Positions 29,719-39,443 are shown, counted from the first letter of the stretch. The stretch: 63,432 bases of DNA from Clostridia bacterium (GCA_017453325.1 JAFTKK010000049.1:1-63432); one strand, 5' to 3'. The notes: generated from the letters alone by a model not told the origin. Made by a program: numbers and translations.

Positions 29719-30444
29719 ATGTCTGGACATAGCAAATGGGCAAACATCAAGCACAAAAAAGAAAAAACCGATGCACAAAAGGCCAAGGTCTTTACCAAGA
29801 TCGGCAAGGAGATCGCCGTAGCCGTGAAGGCGGGTGGCGGTGATCCCACCTCGAACTCCAAGCTGCGCGACCTGATTCAAAAGGCCAAATCCAACAACGT
29901 TCCGAACGACAACATCGAGCGTATCATTAAAAAAGCAATGGGCTCGACGAGCGAGGATTACGAGGAAATTACTTATGAGGGCTACGGCCCCGGCGGCGTT
30001 GCCGTGATCGTGGACACCACCACCGACAACCGCAACCGCACCGCAGGCAACGTGCGCACTTACTTGAACAAGTACCACGGCAATATGGGCACCTCCGGGT
30101 GCGTTTCCTTCCTCTTTGAGGATAAGGGTGTGATCATCGTGAACAACGAGGACGGTGACCTTGAGGAGGATAAGCTGATGGAGACCGCGCTTGAGGCAGG
30201 TGCTGAGGACTTTGCCGCAGGCGACGGTGTGTTTGAAATTTACACCGTAGTAGACGACCTTTACGCCATCAAAGAGGTGCTGGAGGGCGCAGGCTATCCC
30301 ATTCTCTCCGCAGAAAAGGATAAGATTGCTTCTAATTATGTCACTCTCACCGACCCCGATGACCTCAAATTCATGGGTCTGCTCATCGACATGCTCGAAG
30401 AGGATGATGATGTGATGAACGTTTATCACAACTGGGAAATTTAA
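29719..30444 (+). CDS. YebC/PmpR-family regulator
   Basis: 241-residue YebC-family protein, with the signature N-terminus MSGHSKWANIKHKK and GYGPGGVAVIVD near residue 93. Family members act as transcriptional regulators (PmpR) or, as shown for YebC-type proteins more recently, help ribosomes through proline-rich stretches. Full length. AAGGAG precedes the ATG; likely cotranscribed with argS. Confidence 0.93.
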   Translation: MSGHSKWANIKHKKEKTDAQKAKVFTKIGKEIAVAVKAGGGDPTSNSKLRDLIQKAKSNNVPNDNIERIIKKAMGSTSEDYEEITYEGYGPGGVAVIVDTTTDNRNRTAGNVRTYLNKYHGNMGTSGCVSFLFEDKGVIIVNNEDGDLEEDKLMETALEAGAEDFAAGDGVFEIYTVVDDLYAIKEVLEGAGYPILSAEKDKIASNYVTLTDPDDLKFMGLLIDMLEEDDDVMNVYHNWEI

Positions 30445-30457
30445 GCGCGAAAAAATA

Positions 30458-30551
30458 GCGGCGCAATACTGCGTTGTGCCTCACCTACTCCCTTGACGTA
30501 GGTTACTACGTCTGCGGGAGGGCGGCTGCGGTACGCCTTGGTCTTGCTTGC
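30458..30551 (+). repeat. 94-base interspersed repeat, copy 2
   Basis: GCGGCGCAATACTGCGTTG start and TTGGTCTTGCTTGC end match the unit at 23170-23263. The middle differs except for an ACGTAG...CTACGT mirrored core, so the element is conserved at its ends and in its ability to fold. Again it sits just after a gene stop. Confidence 0.75.
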
Positions 30552-30585
30552 TCTTTTTCCGCGCGCGGAAAGTTGAGTATAAAAG

Positions 30586-30645
30586 CATCGCGGCTGCAGC
30601 GTGATACTTCTAAGGAGTATCCGCTGCAGCCGCGGTGTTTTTTGC
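30586..30645 (+). terminator. Long terminator after argS-yebC
   Basis: ATCGCGGCTGCAGCG pairs with CGCTGCAGCCGCGGT, with an inner GATACTTC/GAGTATC stem, followed by GTTTTTTGC. On the other strand it is followed by TTTTAT and may also stop the convergent beta-galactosidase gene. Confidence 0.8.
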
Positions 30646-30649
30646 TTTA

Positions 30650-33600
30650 TTAGATAAATTCGGTGTCCATTTTTGTGTCATCGGCAGAGGCGCTGCAAAC
30701 GCCACCTGCGATGCGCGGGAAGCAGGATCTTGTTGCTTTTTGTTGCGTCATCATCTGCTTGGCAAGTAACGTGGGGTCGTTGCCGTGCTTTATGACTGCG
30801 ACACTCATTGTAAATTGATAATTGCCGCCGGTTGCCGCATATTTTGCTTGGAGCTTGGGGCCACAGCTGTGTGAGCCCACGCCCATCATATAGCGGTCAA
30901 GGATGAGGAAGGTCTCCTCCTCAATTTCCAGCTCGGAGCGATGGCGGTAATCGTTTTGCAGCATCTTGTAAAAATCGTAATGTGAGGCGTGGAAGGAGAA
31001 GCCGTCTCCAGCGAACAGTAAGCCATCGCCGTCGCCATCGGTCAGCGCCACAAAGCTTGTGTCGGCAATGCTGCCATGCTCCATCGGCTTTTCACTATCC
31101 ATCACGGTGCGTGCCGTTACAGTGGTGCGGTATAGCCCGTATTTTGCAAAATGATGCTTGTCAACGTAGCTTTCCACCTCTCCACAGCCGTAATAGGTAA
31201 GATTTTCAAGCGCTCTATCACATTTCAGCAAATGCCCATAGCGGGGGAACATCTCGGGCATATCGCGTCGCACGCGTCCGTTTTCCGTGATATCAAGCTT
31301 ACCGTTTGGGTAAACGGTATAGGCGATCTCGCCAGCCACATACGGGTGCTCACCGATATGTGTAACGCAAAAATCAAAGGAGAGCGTCACGCAGTGTGCG
31401 TCCTGCACCGTCGCCTTATAGTTGGCAAAGAGGGTGGGGGTCCGCAGGTCCATACGCGGTATAGGCTTTTTCGCTGCCAGCGTAAACCAGTCCTTTTCGA
31501 GTACACGGTCATTAGAGAGCGGTACGCGGCAAACGATGGGGTCTGCCGTCGCCGTCAACAGCTCCTTGTCACCTACCGTAGCGCCGCAAAGCATCCCCTT
31601 GTATTTGTCAATGGCGTAGGCAAAACCGTCACCCGCAATGCATATCACACCGTTTTTATCGCAGACCGTCAGCGGCTCCGTGCCACAGGGCAGGGTATCG
31701 TAGCGCTCCTTTACGGGTAGCTGATGCTGGCAGGTAAATACCTCGCGCTCACCTTCAAAAACGGTAAAGGTAATGTAGCTTCTGTGGCGAAGCGCCCCAA
31801 GGTCATAGGAGACGGTAAACAGCTCCTCCCCCAGTGCGGGGGTGTCAAGCGTAAGGGTGCCGCTCTCGCGCACCTCGCCGAGCTCCTCTACGCTGTATAT
31901 GATCCTTGCGTACCCCATGGCGCGGAAGGAATTGTAATTTTGTAGCACAAAACGCCCGTTTTTGATGTCCTTTGCTTCAATGCGTACGGGCGCGTAGGCC
32001 ATTTTCACCTCAAGCAGTGAGGTGTGAGGCCGGCGGTCTGCGCTGACAAGACCGTCCATGCAAAATTCACCCGCGTGATAAGGCTCATCGAAATCGCCGC
32101 CGTAGAGCATATCCTCACCACGCTTGATGCCGTGGTCACTCCACTCCCAGATCATACCGCCCGCAAGCTGCTTGCTGGTCAGTATTTTTTGCCAATAGTC
32201 CCAAATGTCACCGCAGCTGTTGCCCATCGCGTGGCTGTACTCTCCAAAGATGATGGGGCGTGGGTCAGATTCATACAACGTGTAGTCAAGATCGTATTTC
32301 GGATAGAAAAAGCTCATCACATCCACGTAGTTGCGACTGTTTTTCCATTCGATCAGGCGCATGTTGTCGTCGTCCGTAAATTTTTGCGTGTATTGCTGCA
32401 AACCCTGGTAATGCACGGGGCGGGTATCCAGTGCGCGAATGGCAAGCGCCTCGGCCTTCATGTTGTCCCCCCACGAGCACTCATTGCCAAGCGACCACAT
32501 CACAATAGAGGTAAAGTTGCGGCATTGCCGCACCATCTTCTCGCCGCGCTCGACGATTGCCGCGCGGTATTGCGCATCCTGCGCAATGTAAGGATAAAAG
32601 CCGAGATAGGTACAGCCATGGCTTTCCATATCGGCTTCGCTCATCACGTAAAGGCCAAGCTCGTCGCAAAGCTCGTAGAACATGGGCTGTGCGGGATAGT
32701 GTGAGGTGCGCACCGCATTGATGTTGTGCTCCTTCATCAAAAGCAGGTCGCGCCGCATCTCCTCGTAGGTCATCACAAAGCCCTTGTCGGGGGTGCTGTC
32801 GTGGCGGTTCACACCGCGGAATTTAATAGGCCTGCCGTTAAGCAGGAAGCTTTGATCGGCGATCTCGATCGTTCGAAAGCCCGTGCGCATGGCAAAATGC
32901 TCACTGCCGCAGGTAAAGGTCACGGTATAAAGATGGGGCGTCTCAGCGCTCCATAAGAGCGGCCTTTCCAGCGTGAGCGCCTTGTTTTCGCCCACGTAAA
33001 GCAGCTCGCCCGCAGGGGAAAAGACCTTAATCTTCACGGGGCGCGTCTCGCCCAAAAAGGAGGGGGAGAGCGTCAGTGTGCCGGCTGAAAGCTCCTTGCT
33101 CAGCGTTGTCTCCAAACGGATGTCGTAAATGTAATTTTCGTCGCGCTCCAGCAGATATACATCGCGAAAAATACCGTTGTGGCGGAACATATCCTGATCC
33201 TCGATATAGGTGGCATCGCTCCACTTGAGCACCGCTACCGCGATCCTGTTCTCACCGTTTATCAGCTTATCCGTTACGTCAAAGCCGCTTTCACCGTGCG
33301 TCACCTGCGCGTAGCCGACAAAGGTACCGTTTACCCACAGGTAATACGCCGTGCTGACGCCCTCAAAGCAGAGGATATAGCGCTTGTCTGCCTTTTTGTT
33401 CAGCGTCAGCCCTCGCACGTAGGCACCCATCGGGTTGGCATAGGGTACGTTCGGTGGGTCAAAGGGAATGGGATAGGGCGAGGTTAGATAGATCGGCTTT
33501 TCGTAGCCCTGTAGCTGCCACACCGAGGGCACCTCTGTTTTGTCAAAGTCGGCGGTGTCAAAATCGGTGCGGTAAAAGTGCTCGTCTACATCAAGCGCGG

Positions 33601-33775
33601 CGGGATAAAATTTAAAATCCCAAACGCCGTTCAGTGAGGTCAGGCGCTTGGAATTTTCACGCCGCATAGTGCGGGCGCTTTCCTCACTGTGGTAGGGGAT
33701 GAGATACGCTACGTCACCGCGGTCGCCCACGCGCGTAACGGCGGGGTCATTAAAATAAATTTCGGGAAAGATCAT
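30650..33775 (-). CDS. lacZ: Beta-galactosidase, GH2 family
   Basis: 1041-residue GH2 enzyme with the LacZ domain plan: sugar-binding jelly roll, two Ig-like domains flanking the TIM barrel, and a C-terminal beta-galactosidase small-chain domain. The acid/base Glu is in SLGNECSWG near residue 430 and the nucleophile Glu in IIFGEYSHAMGN near 505. It has no signal peptide, so it should hydrolyse imported lactose-type galactosides in the cytoplasm. The ATG at 33775 has AAAGGAGTG upstream; the 31-codon longer frame crosses the promoter. Divergent from an AraC regulator that probably controls it; no lactose permease is adjacent. Confidence 0.93.
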   Translation of the reverse strand: MIFPEIYFNDPAVTRVGDRGDVAYLIPYHSEESARTMRRENSKRLTSLNGVWDFKFYPAALDVDEHFYRTDFDTADFDKTEVPSVWQLQGYEKPIYLTSPYPIPFDPPNVPYANPMGAYVRGLTLNKKADKRYILCFEGVSTAYYLWVNGTFVGYAQVTHGESGFDVTDKLINGENRIAVAVLKWSDATYIEDQDMFRHNGIFRDVYLLERDENYIYDIRLETTLSKELSAGTLTLSPSFLGETRPVKIKVFSPAGELLYVGENKALTLERPLLWSAETPHLYTVTFTCGSEHFAMRTGFRTIEIADQSFLLNGRPIKFRGVNRHDSTPDKGFVMTYEEMRRDLLLMKEHNINAVRTSHYPAQPMFYELCDELGLYVMSEADMESHGCTYLGFYPYIAQDAQYRAAIVERGEKMVRQCRNFTSIVMWSLGNECSWGDNMKAEALAIRALDTRPVHYQGLQQYTQKFTDDDNMRLIEWKNSRNYVDVMSFFYPKYDLDYTLYESDPRPIIFGEYSHAMGNSCGDIWDYWQKILTSKQLAGGMIWEWSDHGIKRGEDMLYGGDFDEPYHAGEFCMDGLVSADRRPHTSLLEVKMAYAPVRIEAKDIKNGRFVLQNYNSFRAMGYARIIYSVEELGEVRESGTLTLDTPALGEELFTVSYDLGALRHRSYITFTVFEGEREVFTCQHQLPVKERYDTLPCGTEPLTVCDKNGVICIAGDGFAYAIDKYKGMLCGATVGDKELLTATADPIVCRVPLSNDRVLEKDWFTLAAKKPIPRMDLRTPTLFANYKATVQDAHCVTLSFDFCVTHIGEHPYVAGEIAYTVYPNGKLDITENGRVRRDMPEMFPRYGHLLKCDRALENLTYYGCGEVESYVDKHHFAKYGLYRTTVTARTVMDSEKPMEHGSIADTSFVALTDGDGDGLLFAGDGFSFHASHYDFYKMLQNDYRHRSELEIEEETFLILDRYMMGVGSHSCGPKLQAKYAATGGNYQFTMSVAVIKHGNDPTLLAKQMMTQQKATRSCFPRIAGGVCSASADDTKMDTEFI

Positions 33776-33803
33776 GTTGACAATCACTCCTTTCTTTAAT
33801 ATA

Positions 33804-33832
33804 ATTATAGTGTATCTGCGATGGGTTGTAAA
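33804..33832 (-). promoter_or_regulatory. Promoter of lacZ
   Basis: Minus strand TTTACA (33827-33832), 17-base spacer, perfect TATAAT (33804-33809). It shares a 104-base divergent region with the AraC gene, where an activator site would be expected. Confidence 0.75.
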
Positions 33833-33879
33833 TCGAATTATTGTGTATTTTATATAATTATTTTCCATAAGGAGTTACT

Positions 33880-34662
33880 ATGAGAACACGGTATGATACC
33901 GAAGCGAGCGAATGGAGCTTTCCGATCTCCGCTATGACCGTCGGCTTTGATGAGCCGCAAGCACCGCGCCACCGCCCGTGTGGGCATAAGCTGCATCAGA
34001 TATTTTTGGTCAACCGCGGGCAGGGCGTGCTGGTGCTGGGGGAGGATACCTATACACTCGCAGCGGGCGACCTCTTTTTTCTCCGTGCCGATGAGCCGCA
34101 TCGGTACTACGGCACGACTGAGGATTTTTCCACCTCGTGGCTCAGCTTCAGGGGTGAGGGCGCCTCGCGCTTGCTTGCCTATTACTGCGTTTGGGCGTCA
34201 GGCGTGTATCACGGGCAGGATCGCGGCGAGAGCAAAAAGGCATTAAGAGAGCTGTATGCGTGCTTCAACGGCGAGATCAGCATCCCCGCATTGATGGCCA
34301 AGGTATATAGCGCCGTCGTTACCTTTTTCGATGAGGTCTCAAGGCAGGAGTACACCCCCGCCGAGCAGATCAAGGCCTTTCTTGAGCAGCGTTTTGCCGA
34401 GCCGTTGACCCTTGCTGAGATCTTTGCGGGCTACCCGTACGCCAAATCAAAGCTCAGCAAGGATTTTAAGGTGCGTTATGGCGAAACTGTTTTTGAAATG
34501 CTCACGCGCATTCGCCTTTCGCACGCAAAAGGTCAGCTTGAAAACGACCCCGCTCTCAAGGTAAAGGATGTGGCCGCCGCCTGCGGCTTTGCCGATTGCA
34601 GCTATTTTTGCCGCATGTATCGCCGCGCCTTTGGAAGGAGTCCCAAGGGCGGCAGTGAATAA
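33880..34662 (+). CDS. AraC-family regulator (probable lacZ activator)
   Basis: 260-residue regulator. The N-terminal 130 residues have a cupin pattern (HQIFLVNRGQGVLVL, LFFLRADEPHRYYG) suited to sugar binding; two helix-turn-helix motifs lie at about 165-255, ending CGFADCSYFCRMYRRAFGRS. ATAAGGAG precedes the ATG. It is divergent from the GH2 gene, the common layout for an AraC activator of a galactoside enzyme (inference). The final residues are shorter than the usual P..YR ending. Confidence 0.85.
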   Translation: MRTRYDTEASEWSFPISAMTVGFDEPQAPRHRPCGHKLHQIFLVNRGQGVLVLGEDTYTLAAGDLFFLRADEPHRYYGTTEDFSTSWLSFRGEGASRLLAYYCVWASGVYHGQDRGESKKALRELYACFNGEISIPALMAKVYSAVVTFFDEVSRQEYTPAEQIKAFLEQRFAEPLTLAEIFAGYPYAKSKLSKDFKVRYGETVFEMLTRIRLSHAKGQLENDPALKVKDVAAACGFADCSYFCRMYRRAFGRSPKGGSE

Positions 34663-34719
34663 CTCCACCGTGCTATGTTGAGACCAAACGCGGCGTTACG
34701 CAATGAAAGGATGAAGGAT

Positions 34720-34851
34720 ATGACGTTTGGTGAAAAGCTGTCAAAATTAAGAAAAGAAAACAACTATACACAAGAGCAATTGGACGATATCCTCAGAGTA
34801 TCCCGCCTATCTCGCGTGGACAAAGGTCATATTTCAGCTTTATCGTTTTAA
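34720..34851 (+). pseudogene. Truncated XRE-family HTH fragment
   Basis: 43 codons starting MTFGEKLSKLRKENNYTQEQ, the standard opening of Clostridia Cro/CI-type regulators. After ILRVSR, where the second helix should continue as QSVSKWE, the sequence no longer matches and stops. The rest of the gene is missing and a palindromic terminator follows at once. GAAAGGATGAAGG lies upstream. It is either a decayed gene or a very short helix-turn-helix peptide. Confidence 0.6.
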
Positions 34852-34853
34852 AT

Positions 34854-34885
34854 AAAAAAGACTACTCCGCGGAGTAGTCTTTTTT
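34854..34885. terminator. Perfect 32-base palindromic terminator
   Basis: AAAAAAGACTACTCCG and its exact mirror CGGAGTAGTCTTTTTT. With A and T runs on both sides it works for both strands: the XRE fragment on the plus strand and the ABC exporter pair on the minus strand. Confidence 0.85.
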
Positions 34886-34888
34886 ATG

Positions 34889-36655
34889 TTATGCACCCGC
34901 GAACTGGCTTTTGTAGAGCGTGGCGTAAAAGCCGTTTTGCGCAAGCAAGGTCTCGTGATTGCCTTGTTCGATGACGTTTCCGTCCTTCATCACGAGAATG
35001 AGATCACTTTCCTTAATGGTGGAAAGGCGGTGCGCTACCACAAAGCTAGTGCGCCCCTGCATCAGGGTGGCAAAGGCTTTGCTGATGCGTTGCTCGGTTC
35101 TGGTATCGATGGAGGAGGTTGCCTCGTCAAGGATCAGCAGGGGGGGAGGGGAGAGCATCAGACGACTGATGCACAAAAGCTGCTTTTGCCCCTGCGAGAG
35201 CTCGCCGCCGCCCTCACCGATCACGGTGTCGTATCCTTTGGGCAAGCGCTTGATAAAGCTGTGCGCGTGCGCGGCCTTGGCGGCAGCTATGATCTCCTCG
35301 TCCGTGGCGTTTTTCTTGCCAAAGGAAATATTGTCGCGCACCGTGCCCGAAAAGAGAACGGTATCCTGCAGCACCATGCCAATAGAGCTGCGCAGGCTCT
35401 TGCGTGTGAGGTCGCGGATATCGGTGCCGTCAATGAGGATGGCACCCTCGCCGACATCGTAAAAACGCATGAGAAGATTGATCACGGTGGTCTTGCCGCA
35501 ACCCGTGGGGCCAACGATAGCCACGTGCTGTCCCAGTGCGACGGTGACGTTCATGTCTTCGATCAAGGGCTTTTCGGGGGTGTACGAGAAGGCAACGTGC
35601 TTGAATTCCACGCGTCCCGCGGGTGCTTGCAGCACCGCGGCGACCGCCTTGTCGGGTGTTTCTGTGGGGGCGTCAAGCACCTCAAAAATGCGTGCTGCAC
35701 ACGCGAGTGCGTTTTGCAGCTCGGTCACCACGCCCGAGATCTCGTTAAAGGGCTTGGTGTACTGGTTGGCATAGGAAAGGAAGCAGGAAAGCTCACCCAC
35801 CGTAATCGCCACGCCGCCCGTGCCGATGGCGAGCAGCGCGCCCGTCAGCGCCACGCCCGTATATACCAGGCTGTTGACAAAGCGCGTGGAGGGGTTGGTG
35901 ATCGAGGAAAAGAAGGTGGCCTTCAGCGAGGCATCCCGCAGCTGCTCGTTGAGCTCGTCAAAGCGGGAGAGCATGACTTCATCCTGCGAAAAGGCGGTCA
36001 CCACCTTGTGCTGGCCGATGGCTTCCTCCATCAAGGCGGTCTCGCGGCCGCGGATCTCACTTTGCTTTTGGAACATATTGTAGGTGCGCTTTGCAATAAA
36101 CGCGGCTACAAAGAGCGAAACGGGGGTCACCAGCACCACCACCAACGTAATACCGGGATGGATGAAAAGCATGAACAGGAGCGTGCCCACAATTGTCATC
36201 ACGCCCGTGAAAAGCTGTGTGAGGCCGAGCAGCAGACCGTCGGAAAACTGGTCAACGTCAGCAATCACGCGGCTGACGATATCTCCCGTTTTTTGGGTGT
36301 CAAGGTAGGAAAAGGGAACCTTTTGCAAATGGCGGAACGCATCGTTGCGGATGTTGCGCACGATGCCGAAGGTCATTTTGTTGTTGCACACGTTCATCAG
36401 CCATTGGAACACGGCTGTGGCGGCAATGATCACGGCTGCGGTTTTGAAAATGTCAAAAATGCCGTCAAAATCCACCTGTCCCCGGCCCACGATCAAGTCA
36501 ATGGCATTGCCGATCAGCACGGGCAGCCAGAGCGTGAGACCTACGGTGGCGAGTGCCAACAGGAGAGAAAGAGCGAGGTAAATGCGGTAGCCTTTTAAGT
36601 AGGAGAGTACACGGCGCATGGTGCCCTTTGGGGCGCGTTTTTTCTTGTTTTTCAT
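34889..36655 (-). CDS. ABC exporter, fused permease-ATPase (second subunit)
   Basis: 588-residue half-transporter: six transmembrane helices (about residues 20-320) followed by an ATPase with Walker A GPTGCGKTTVINLL, signature ELSQGQKQLLC and Walker B LLILDEATSSID. The signature has Gln in place of Gly (LSQGQ), which often marks one half of a heterodimer. Basic N-terminus MKNKKKRAPKG. The ATG overlaps the stop of the partner by 4 bases (ATGA), with GAGGAGG upstream. The pair resembles BmrCD/LmrCD-type multidrug or lipid exporters; substrate unknown. Confidence 0.9.
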   Translation of the reverse strand: MKNKKKRAPKGTMRRVLSYLKGYRIYLALSLLLALATVGLTLWLPVLIGNAIDLIVGRGQVDFDGIFDIFKTAAVIIAATAVFQWLMNVCNNKMTFGIVRNIRNDAFRHLQKVPFSYLDTQKTGDIVSRVIADVDQFSDGLLLGLTQLFTGVMTIVGTLLFMLFIHPGITLVVVLVTPVSLFVAAFIAKRTYNMFQKQSEIRGRETALMEEAIGQHKVVTAFSQDEVMLSRFDELNEQLRDASLKATFFSSITNPSTRFVNSLVYTGVALTGALLAIGTGGVAITVGELSCFLSYANQYTKPFNEISGVVTELQNALACAARIFEVLDAPTETPDKAVAAVLQAPAGRVEFKHVAFSYTPEKPLIEDMNVTVALGQHVAIVGPTGCGKTTVINLLMRFYDVGEGAILIDGTDIRDLTRKSLRSSIGMVLQDTVLFSGTVRDNISFGKKNATDEEIIAAAKAAHAHSFIKRLPKGYDTVIGEGGGELSQGQKQLLCISRLMLSPPPLLILDEATSSIDTRTEQRISKAFATLMQGRTSFVVAHRLSTIKESDLILVMKDGNVIEQGNHETLLAQNGFYATLYKSQFAGA

Positions 36656-38385
36656 GCGTTTGCCTCCTCCTCGCTGCCAAATTGCGATTGATGTATTTCA
36701 CGGTAAATATCGCACGAGCTCAGCAGCTCTTCATGGGTGCCGATGCCAACAGCCTTGCCGTCCTCCAGCACCACAATACGGTCAGCATGGCGGATCGATG
36801 CGGTGCGCTGCGAAACGATAAAGGTGGTGGGGCGGTAGGGAAGCGCCGCGAGCGCCGCGCGGAGCGCGGCATCGGTGGCATAGTCAAGCGCTGAGGCGCT
36901 ATCATCCAATATCAGAATTTCGGGGCGGCGCACAAGGGCTCTTGCAATGGTCAGGCGTTGCTTTTGCCCGCCCGAGAGATTGCGTGCCGATTGCTCAAGA
37001 CAAAAATCAAGCCCGCCCTCCTTTTCCTCGACAAAGGAAAGCGCTTGCGCGGCGGCAAGTGCTTCGCGGCAGTCCTCATCGGTGGCGTTTTGGTTGCCAA
37101 AGCGGAGATTGTCGCGAATCGTGCCCGCAAACAGCTCGGCCTTTTGGGGCACAAAGCCTACCTTGGCGCGCAGCTCCTTTGTGTCGGCATAGCTGCGCAC
37201 GTCGCGCCCGTCAAGGAGCACCGCACCGTCCGTCACGTCATAAAAACGAGGGATCAGAGACACCAGCGAGCTTTTGCCCGAGCCCGTACCGCCAATAATA
37301 CCGATCGTTTCGCCAGCCCGTGCCGTAAAGGAGATGCCCTCAAGCACCGTGTCGGCATTTTCGTGATAGGAAAGCGTTACGTTTTGAAATTCCACCGCAG
37401 GCGCGGTCTCGGTTGCCTTGAAACCCGCCTTGGTGGGCAGGCCGGTTTCGGTGTCAAAAATGGCGTTGATGCGCGCGCCCGCTGCGCAGGCCTTGGTAAT
37501 GAGGATGATGAAGTTCGCCATTTTGATGAGCTCCACCAGAATTTGTGTCATGTAATTGTAAAGCGCCACAACCTCGCCCTGCGTCAGGTTGCCGAGCTCT
37601 ACCTGCGCGCCGCCGCGCCAAATGATCACCAGCACCGAGAGGTTGATGATCACGTAGGTTACGGGGTTGAGCAGCGCCGAAAAGCGTCCCGTGAAGCGTT
37701 GCAGACGCGTCAGCTCGCTGTTATCCGCCGTGAATTCGCGAATGCTTTCTTCCTCGTGCACAAAGGCACGCACCACGCGCGCACCGGAAAGATTTTCTCG
37801 CGTGCGACCAAGCACGCGGTCAAGCCTTGCCTGCACGCGGCGGAACATCGGAATGCTGATCAGCATCACGCCAAACACCACCACCGAAAGCGCGGGGATC
37901 GTCACCACAAAGGTCAGCGCCGCAGCGGGGGAGACGGTAAAAGCCATGATCATGGCACCGAATACGATAAAGGGAGAACGCAAAAACAGACGAAGCACCA
38001 TGTTGGTGGCGGTTTGCACCTGGTTGACGTCGGTGGTGGTACGTGAGAGCAGCGTGGCGGTGCCGAATTTATCGGTGTTTTTGTGCGAGAGCCCACCGAT
38101 ATGGGCAAAGAGTGCACGCCTGAGGTCCGTGGCCACACCCACCGCTGCCTTAGCGGAAAAATACTGTGCGGTGATGGAGCAAACAAGACCGATGAGGCCG
38201 AGTGCCACCATCAAGCCGCAGCGCGCAAAAATATAGCTCTTGTCACCGTTTTTGATGCCAATGTCAATAATGTCGGCCACCACCAACGGAATAAACAGCT
38301 CAAAAAGCGCTTCGAGCATTTTAAAAAGAGGGCCGAGGATCGCCTCTTTTTTATAGCGCCCGATAAAACCGAGATATCTTTTCAT
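36652..38385 (-). CDS. ABC exporter, fused permease-ATPase (first subunit)
   Basis: 577-residue half-transporter. Six transmembrane helices precede an ATPase with Walker [18 protein letters not shown], signature NLSGGQKQRLTIARAL and Walker B ILILDDSASALDYATD; Asp instead of the catalytic Glu after Walker B indicates a degenerate site, as in the non-hydrolysing half of heterodimeric exporters. The ATG at 38385 has GAAAGGAT upstream; the frame continues 17 codons further without a ribosome site. Cotranscribed with the partner gene downstream. Confidence 0.9.
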   Translation of the reverse strand: MKRYLGFIGRYKKEAILGPLFKMLEALFELFIPLVVADIIDIGIKNGDKSYIFARCGLMVALGLIGLVCSITAQYFSAKAAVGVATDLRRALFAHIGGLSHKNTDKFGTATLLSRTTTDVNQVQTATNMVLRLFLRSPFIVFGAMIMAFTVSPAAALTFVVTIPALSVVVFGVMLISIPMFRRVQARLDRVLGRTRENLSGARVVRAFVHEEESIREFTADNSELTRLQRFTGRFSALLNPVTYVIINLSVLVIIWRGGAQVELGNLTQGEVVALYNYMTQILVELIKMANFIILITKACAAGARINAIFDTETGLPTKAGFKATETAPAVEFQNVTLSYHENADTVLEGISFTARAGETIGIIGGTGSGKSSLVSLIPRFYDVTDGAVLLDGRDVRSYADTKELRAKVGFVPQKAELFAGTIRDNLRFGNQNATDEDCREALAAAQALSFVEEKEGGLDFCLEQSARNLSGGQKQRLTIARALVRRPEILILDDSASALDYATDAALRAALAALPYRPTTFIVSQRTASIRHADRIVVLEDGKAVGIGTHEELLSSCDIYREIHQSQFGSEEEANA

Positions 38386-38493
38386 ACCCGATCCTTTCTC
38401 AAACAGTTTTGCATAGATATCATCATTATACCACAAGTAGCTCTTTTCTTCAATAACTTTTACGGCGGCGGGGAACTATTTTTAAGAAAAAAC

Positions 38494-38521
38494 TTGAATT
38501 TTTGAGGAAAAGGTGTATAAT
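38494..38521 (+). promoter_or_regulatory. Promoter of the Mrp-family gene
   Basis: TTGAAT (38494-38499), 16-base spacer, perfect TATAAT (38516-38521), 45 bases before the ATG. Confidence 0.75.
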
Positions 38522-38565
38522 AGTAAAAGTATGAAAGAGGAGAATCTCCCGGAAAGGATCAAACA

Positions 38566-39402
38566 ATGGCACAAGAATGTACACATGATTGCGGCTCCTG
38601 CTCGAGTGCGGATTGCAACTCGCGCCGTGGCCCTCAAAAGGATAAGCTTCATGAAAAAAGCAAGATCGGTAAGATCATCGGCGTTGTCAGCGGCAAGGGC
38701 GGCGTGGGTAAATCCATGGTCACCTCCTTGCTGGCAGTAGCCCTCAACCGCGCGGGCTACCGTGTCGGCATCCTCGATGCCGATATCACGGGTCCCTCTA
38801 TCCCCAAGGCCTTTGGCCTGAAATCGGGTACCGTGGAAGGGGATCAAGACGGCCTTTATCCCGCACGCACCCCCGGCGGTATTGACGTGGTTTCTCTCAA
38901 CCTTCTGTTGCCCGACGAGACCAGCCCCGTTATTTGGCGCGGCCCTGTGATCGCGGGCACCGTTAAGCAGTTTTATACCGATGTGATCTGGGATAATATC
39001 GATTATCTGATCGTCGATTGCCCTCCCGGAACGGGTGACGTGCCCCTCACGGTGTTTCAGTCCTTCAAGGTGGATGGCGTGGTGATCGTCAGCAGCCCGC
39101 AGGAGCTGGTTGCGATGATCGTGAAAAAGGCTGCCAACATGGCGAATATGATGGAGGTGCCCGTGCTCGGCCTTGTCGAGAACATGAGCTTTGTCCGTTG
39201 CCCTGATTGCGGCAAGGAGATCCACATTTTCGGTGAAAGCCATATCGACGCCGTTGCCGCCGAGTTCGGTTATCCTGTGCTGGCTAAGCTTCCCATTGAC
39301 CCCGCACTTGCCGCGCTTGTGGATGCGGGCAAGATCGAGCAGGTCGAAAAAGATCCCATGACCGATGCCGCCAAGGCAATCGTCGAATCTCTCAGCAAAT
39401 AA
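38566..39402 (+). CDS. Mrp/NBP35-family iron-sulfur carrier ATPase
   Basis: 278-residue P-loop ATPase (ApbC/Mrp family) that holds and delivers [4Fe-4S] clusters. The deviant Walker A is GKGGVGKSMVTS near residue 42. The N-terminus is cysteine-rich (CTHDCGSCSSADC), a feature of the NBP35-type branch, and the C-terminal CPDC motif near 210 is the inter-subunit cluster ligand. GGAAAGG precedes the ATG. It stands alone with its own promoter and terminator. Confidence 0.92.
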   Translation: MAQECTHDCGSCSSADCNSRRGPQKDKLHEKSKIGKIIGVVSGKGGVGKSMVTSLLAVALNRAGYRVGILDADITGPSIPKAFGLKSGTVEGDQDGLYPARTPGGIDVVSLNLLLPDETSPVIWRGPVIAGTVKQFYTDVIWDNIDYLIVDCPPGTGDVPLTVFQSFKVDGVVIVSSPQELVAMIVKKAANMANMMEVPVLGLVENMSFVRCPDCGKEIHIFGESHIDAVAAEFGYPVLAKLPIDPALAALVDAGKIEQVEKDPMTDAAKAIVESLSK

Positions 39403-39412
39403 GCCAAAGTAA

Positions 39413-39443
39413 GCGGCGGGGCGTGAGCTCCGCCGCCCTTTTT
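39413..39443 (+). terminator. Terminator of the Mrp-family gene
   Basis: GCGGCGG and CCGCCGC arms around GGCGTGAGCT, followed by CCTTTTTG. Confidence 0.75.

Noticed and set aside
34886..36598. 570-codon plus-strand frame opposite the ABC exporter gene
   Set aside because: Antisense shadow of an ABC transporter with complete Walker and signature motifs.
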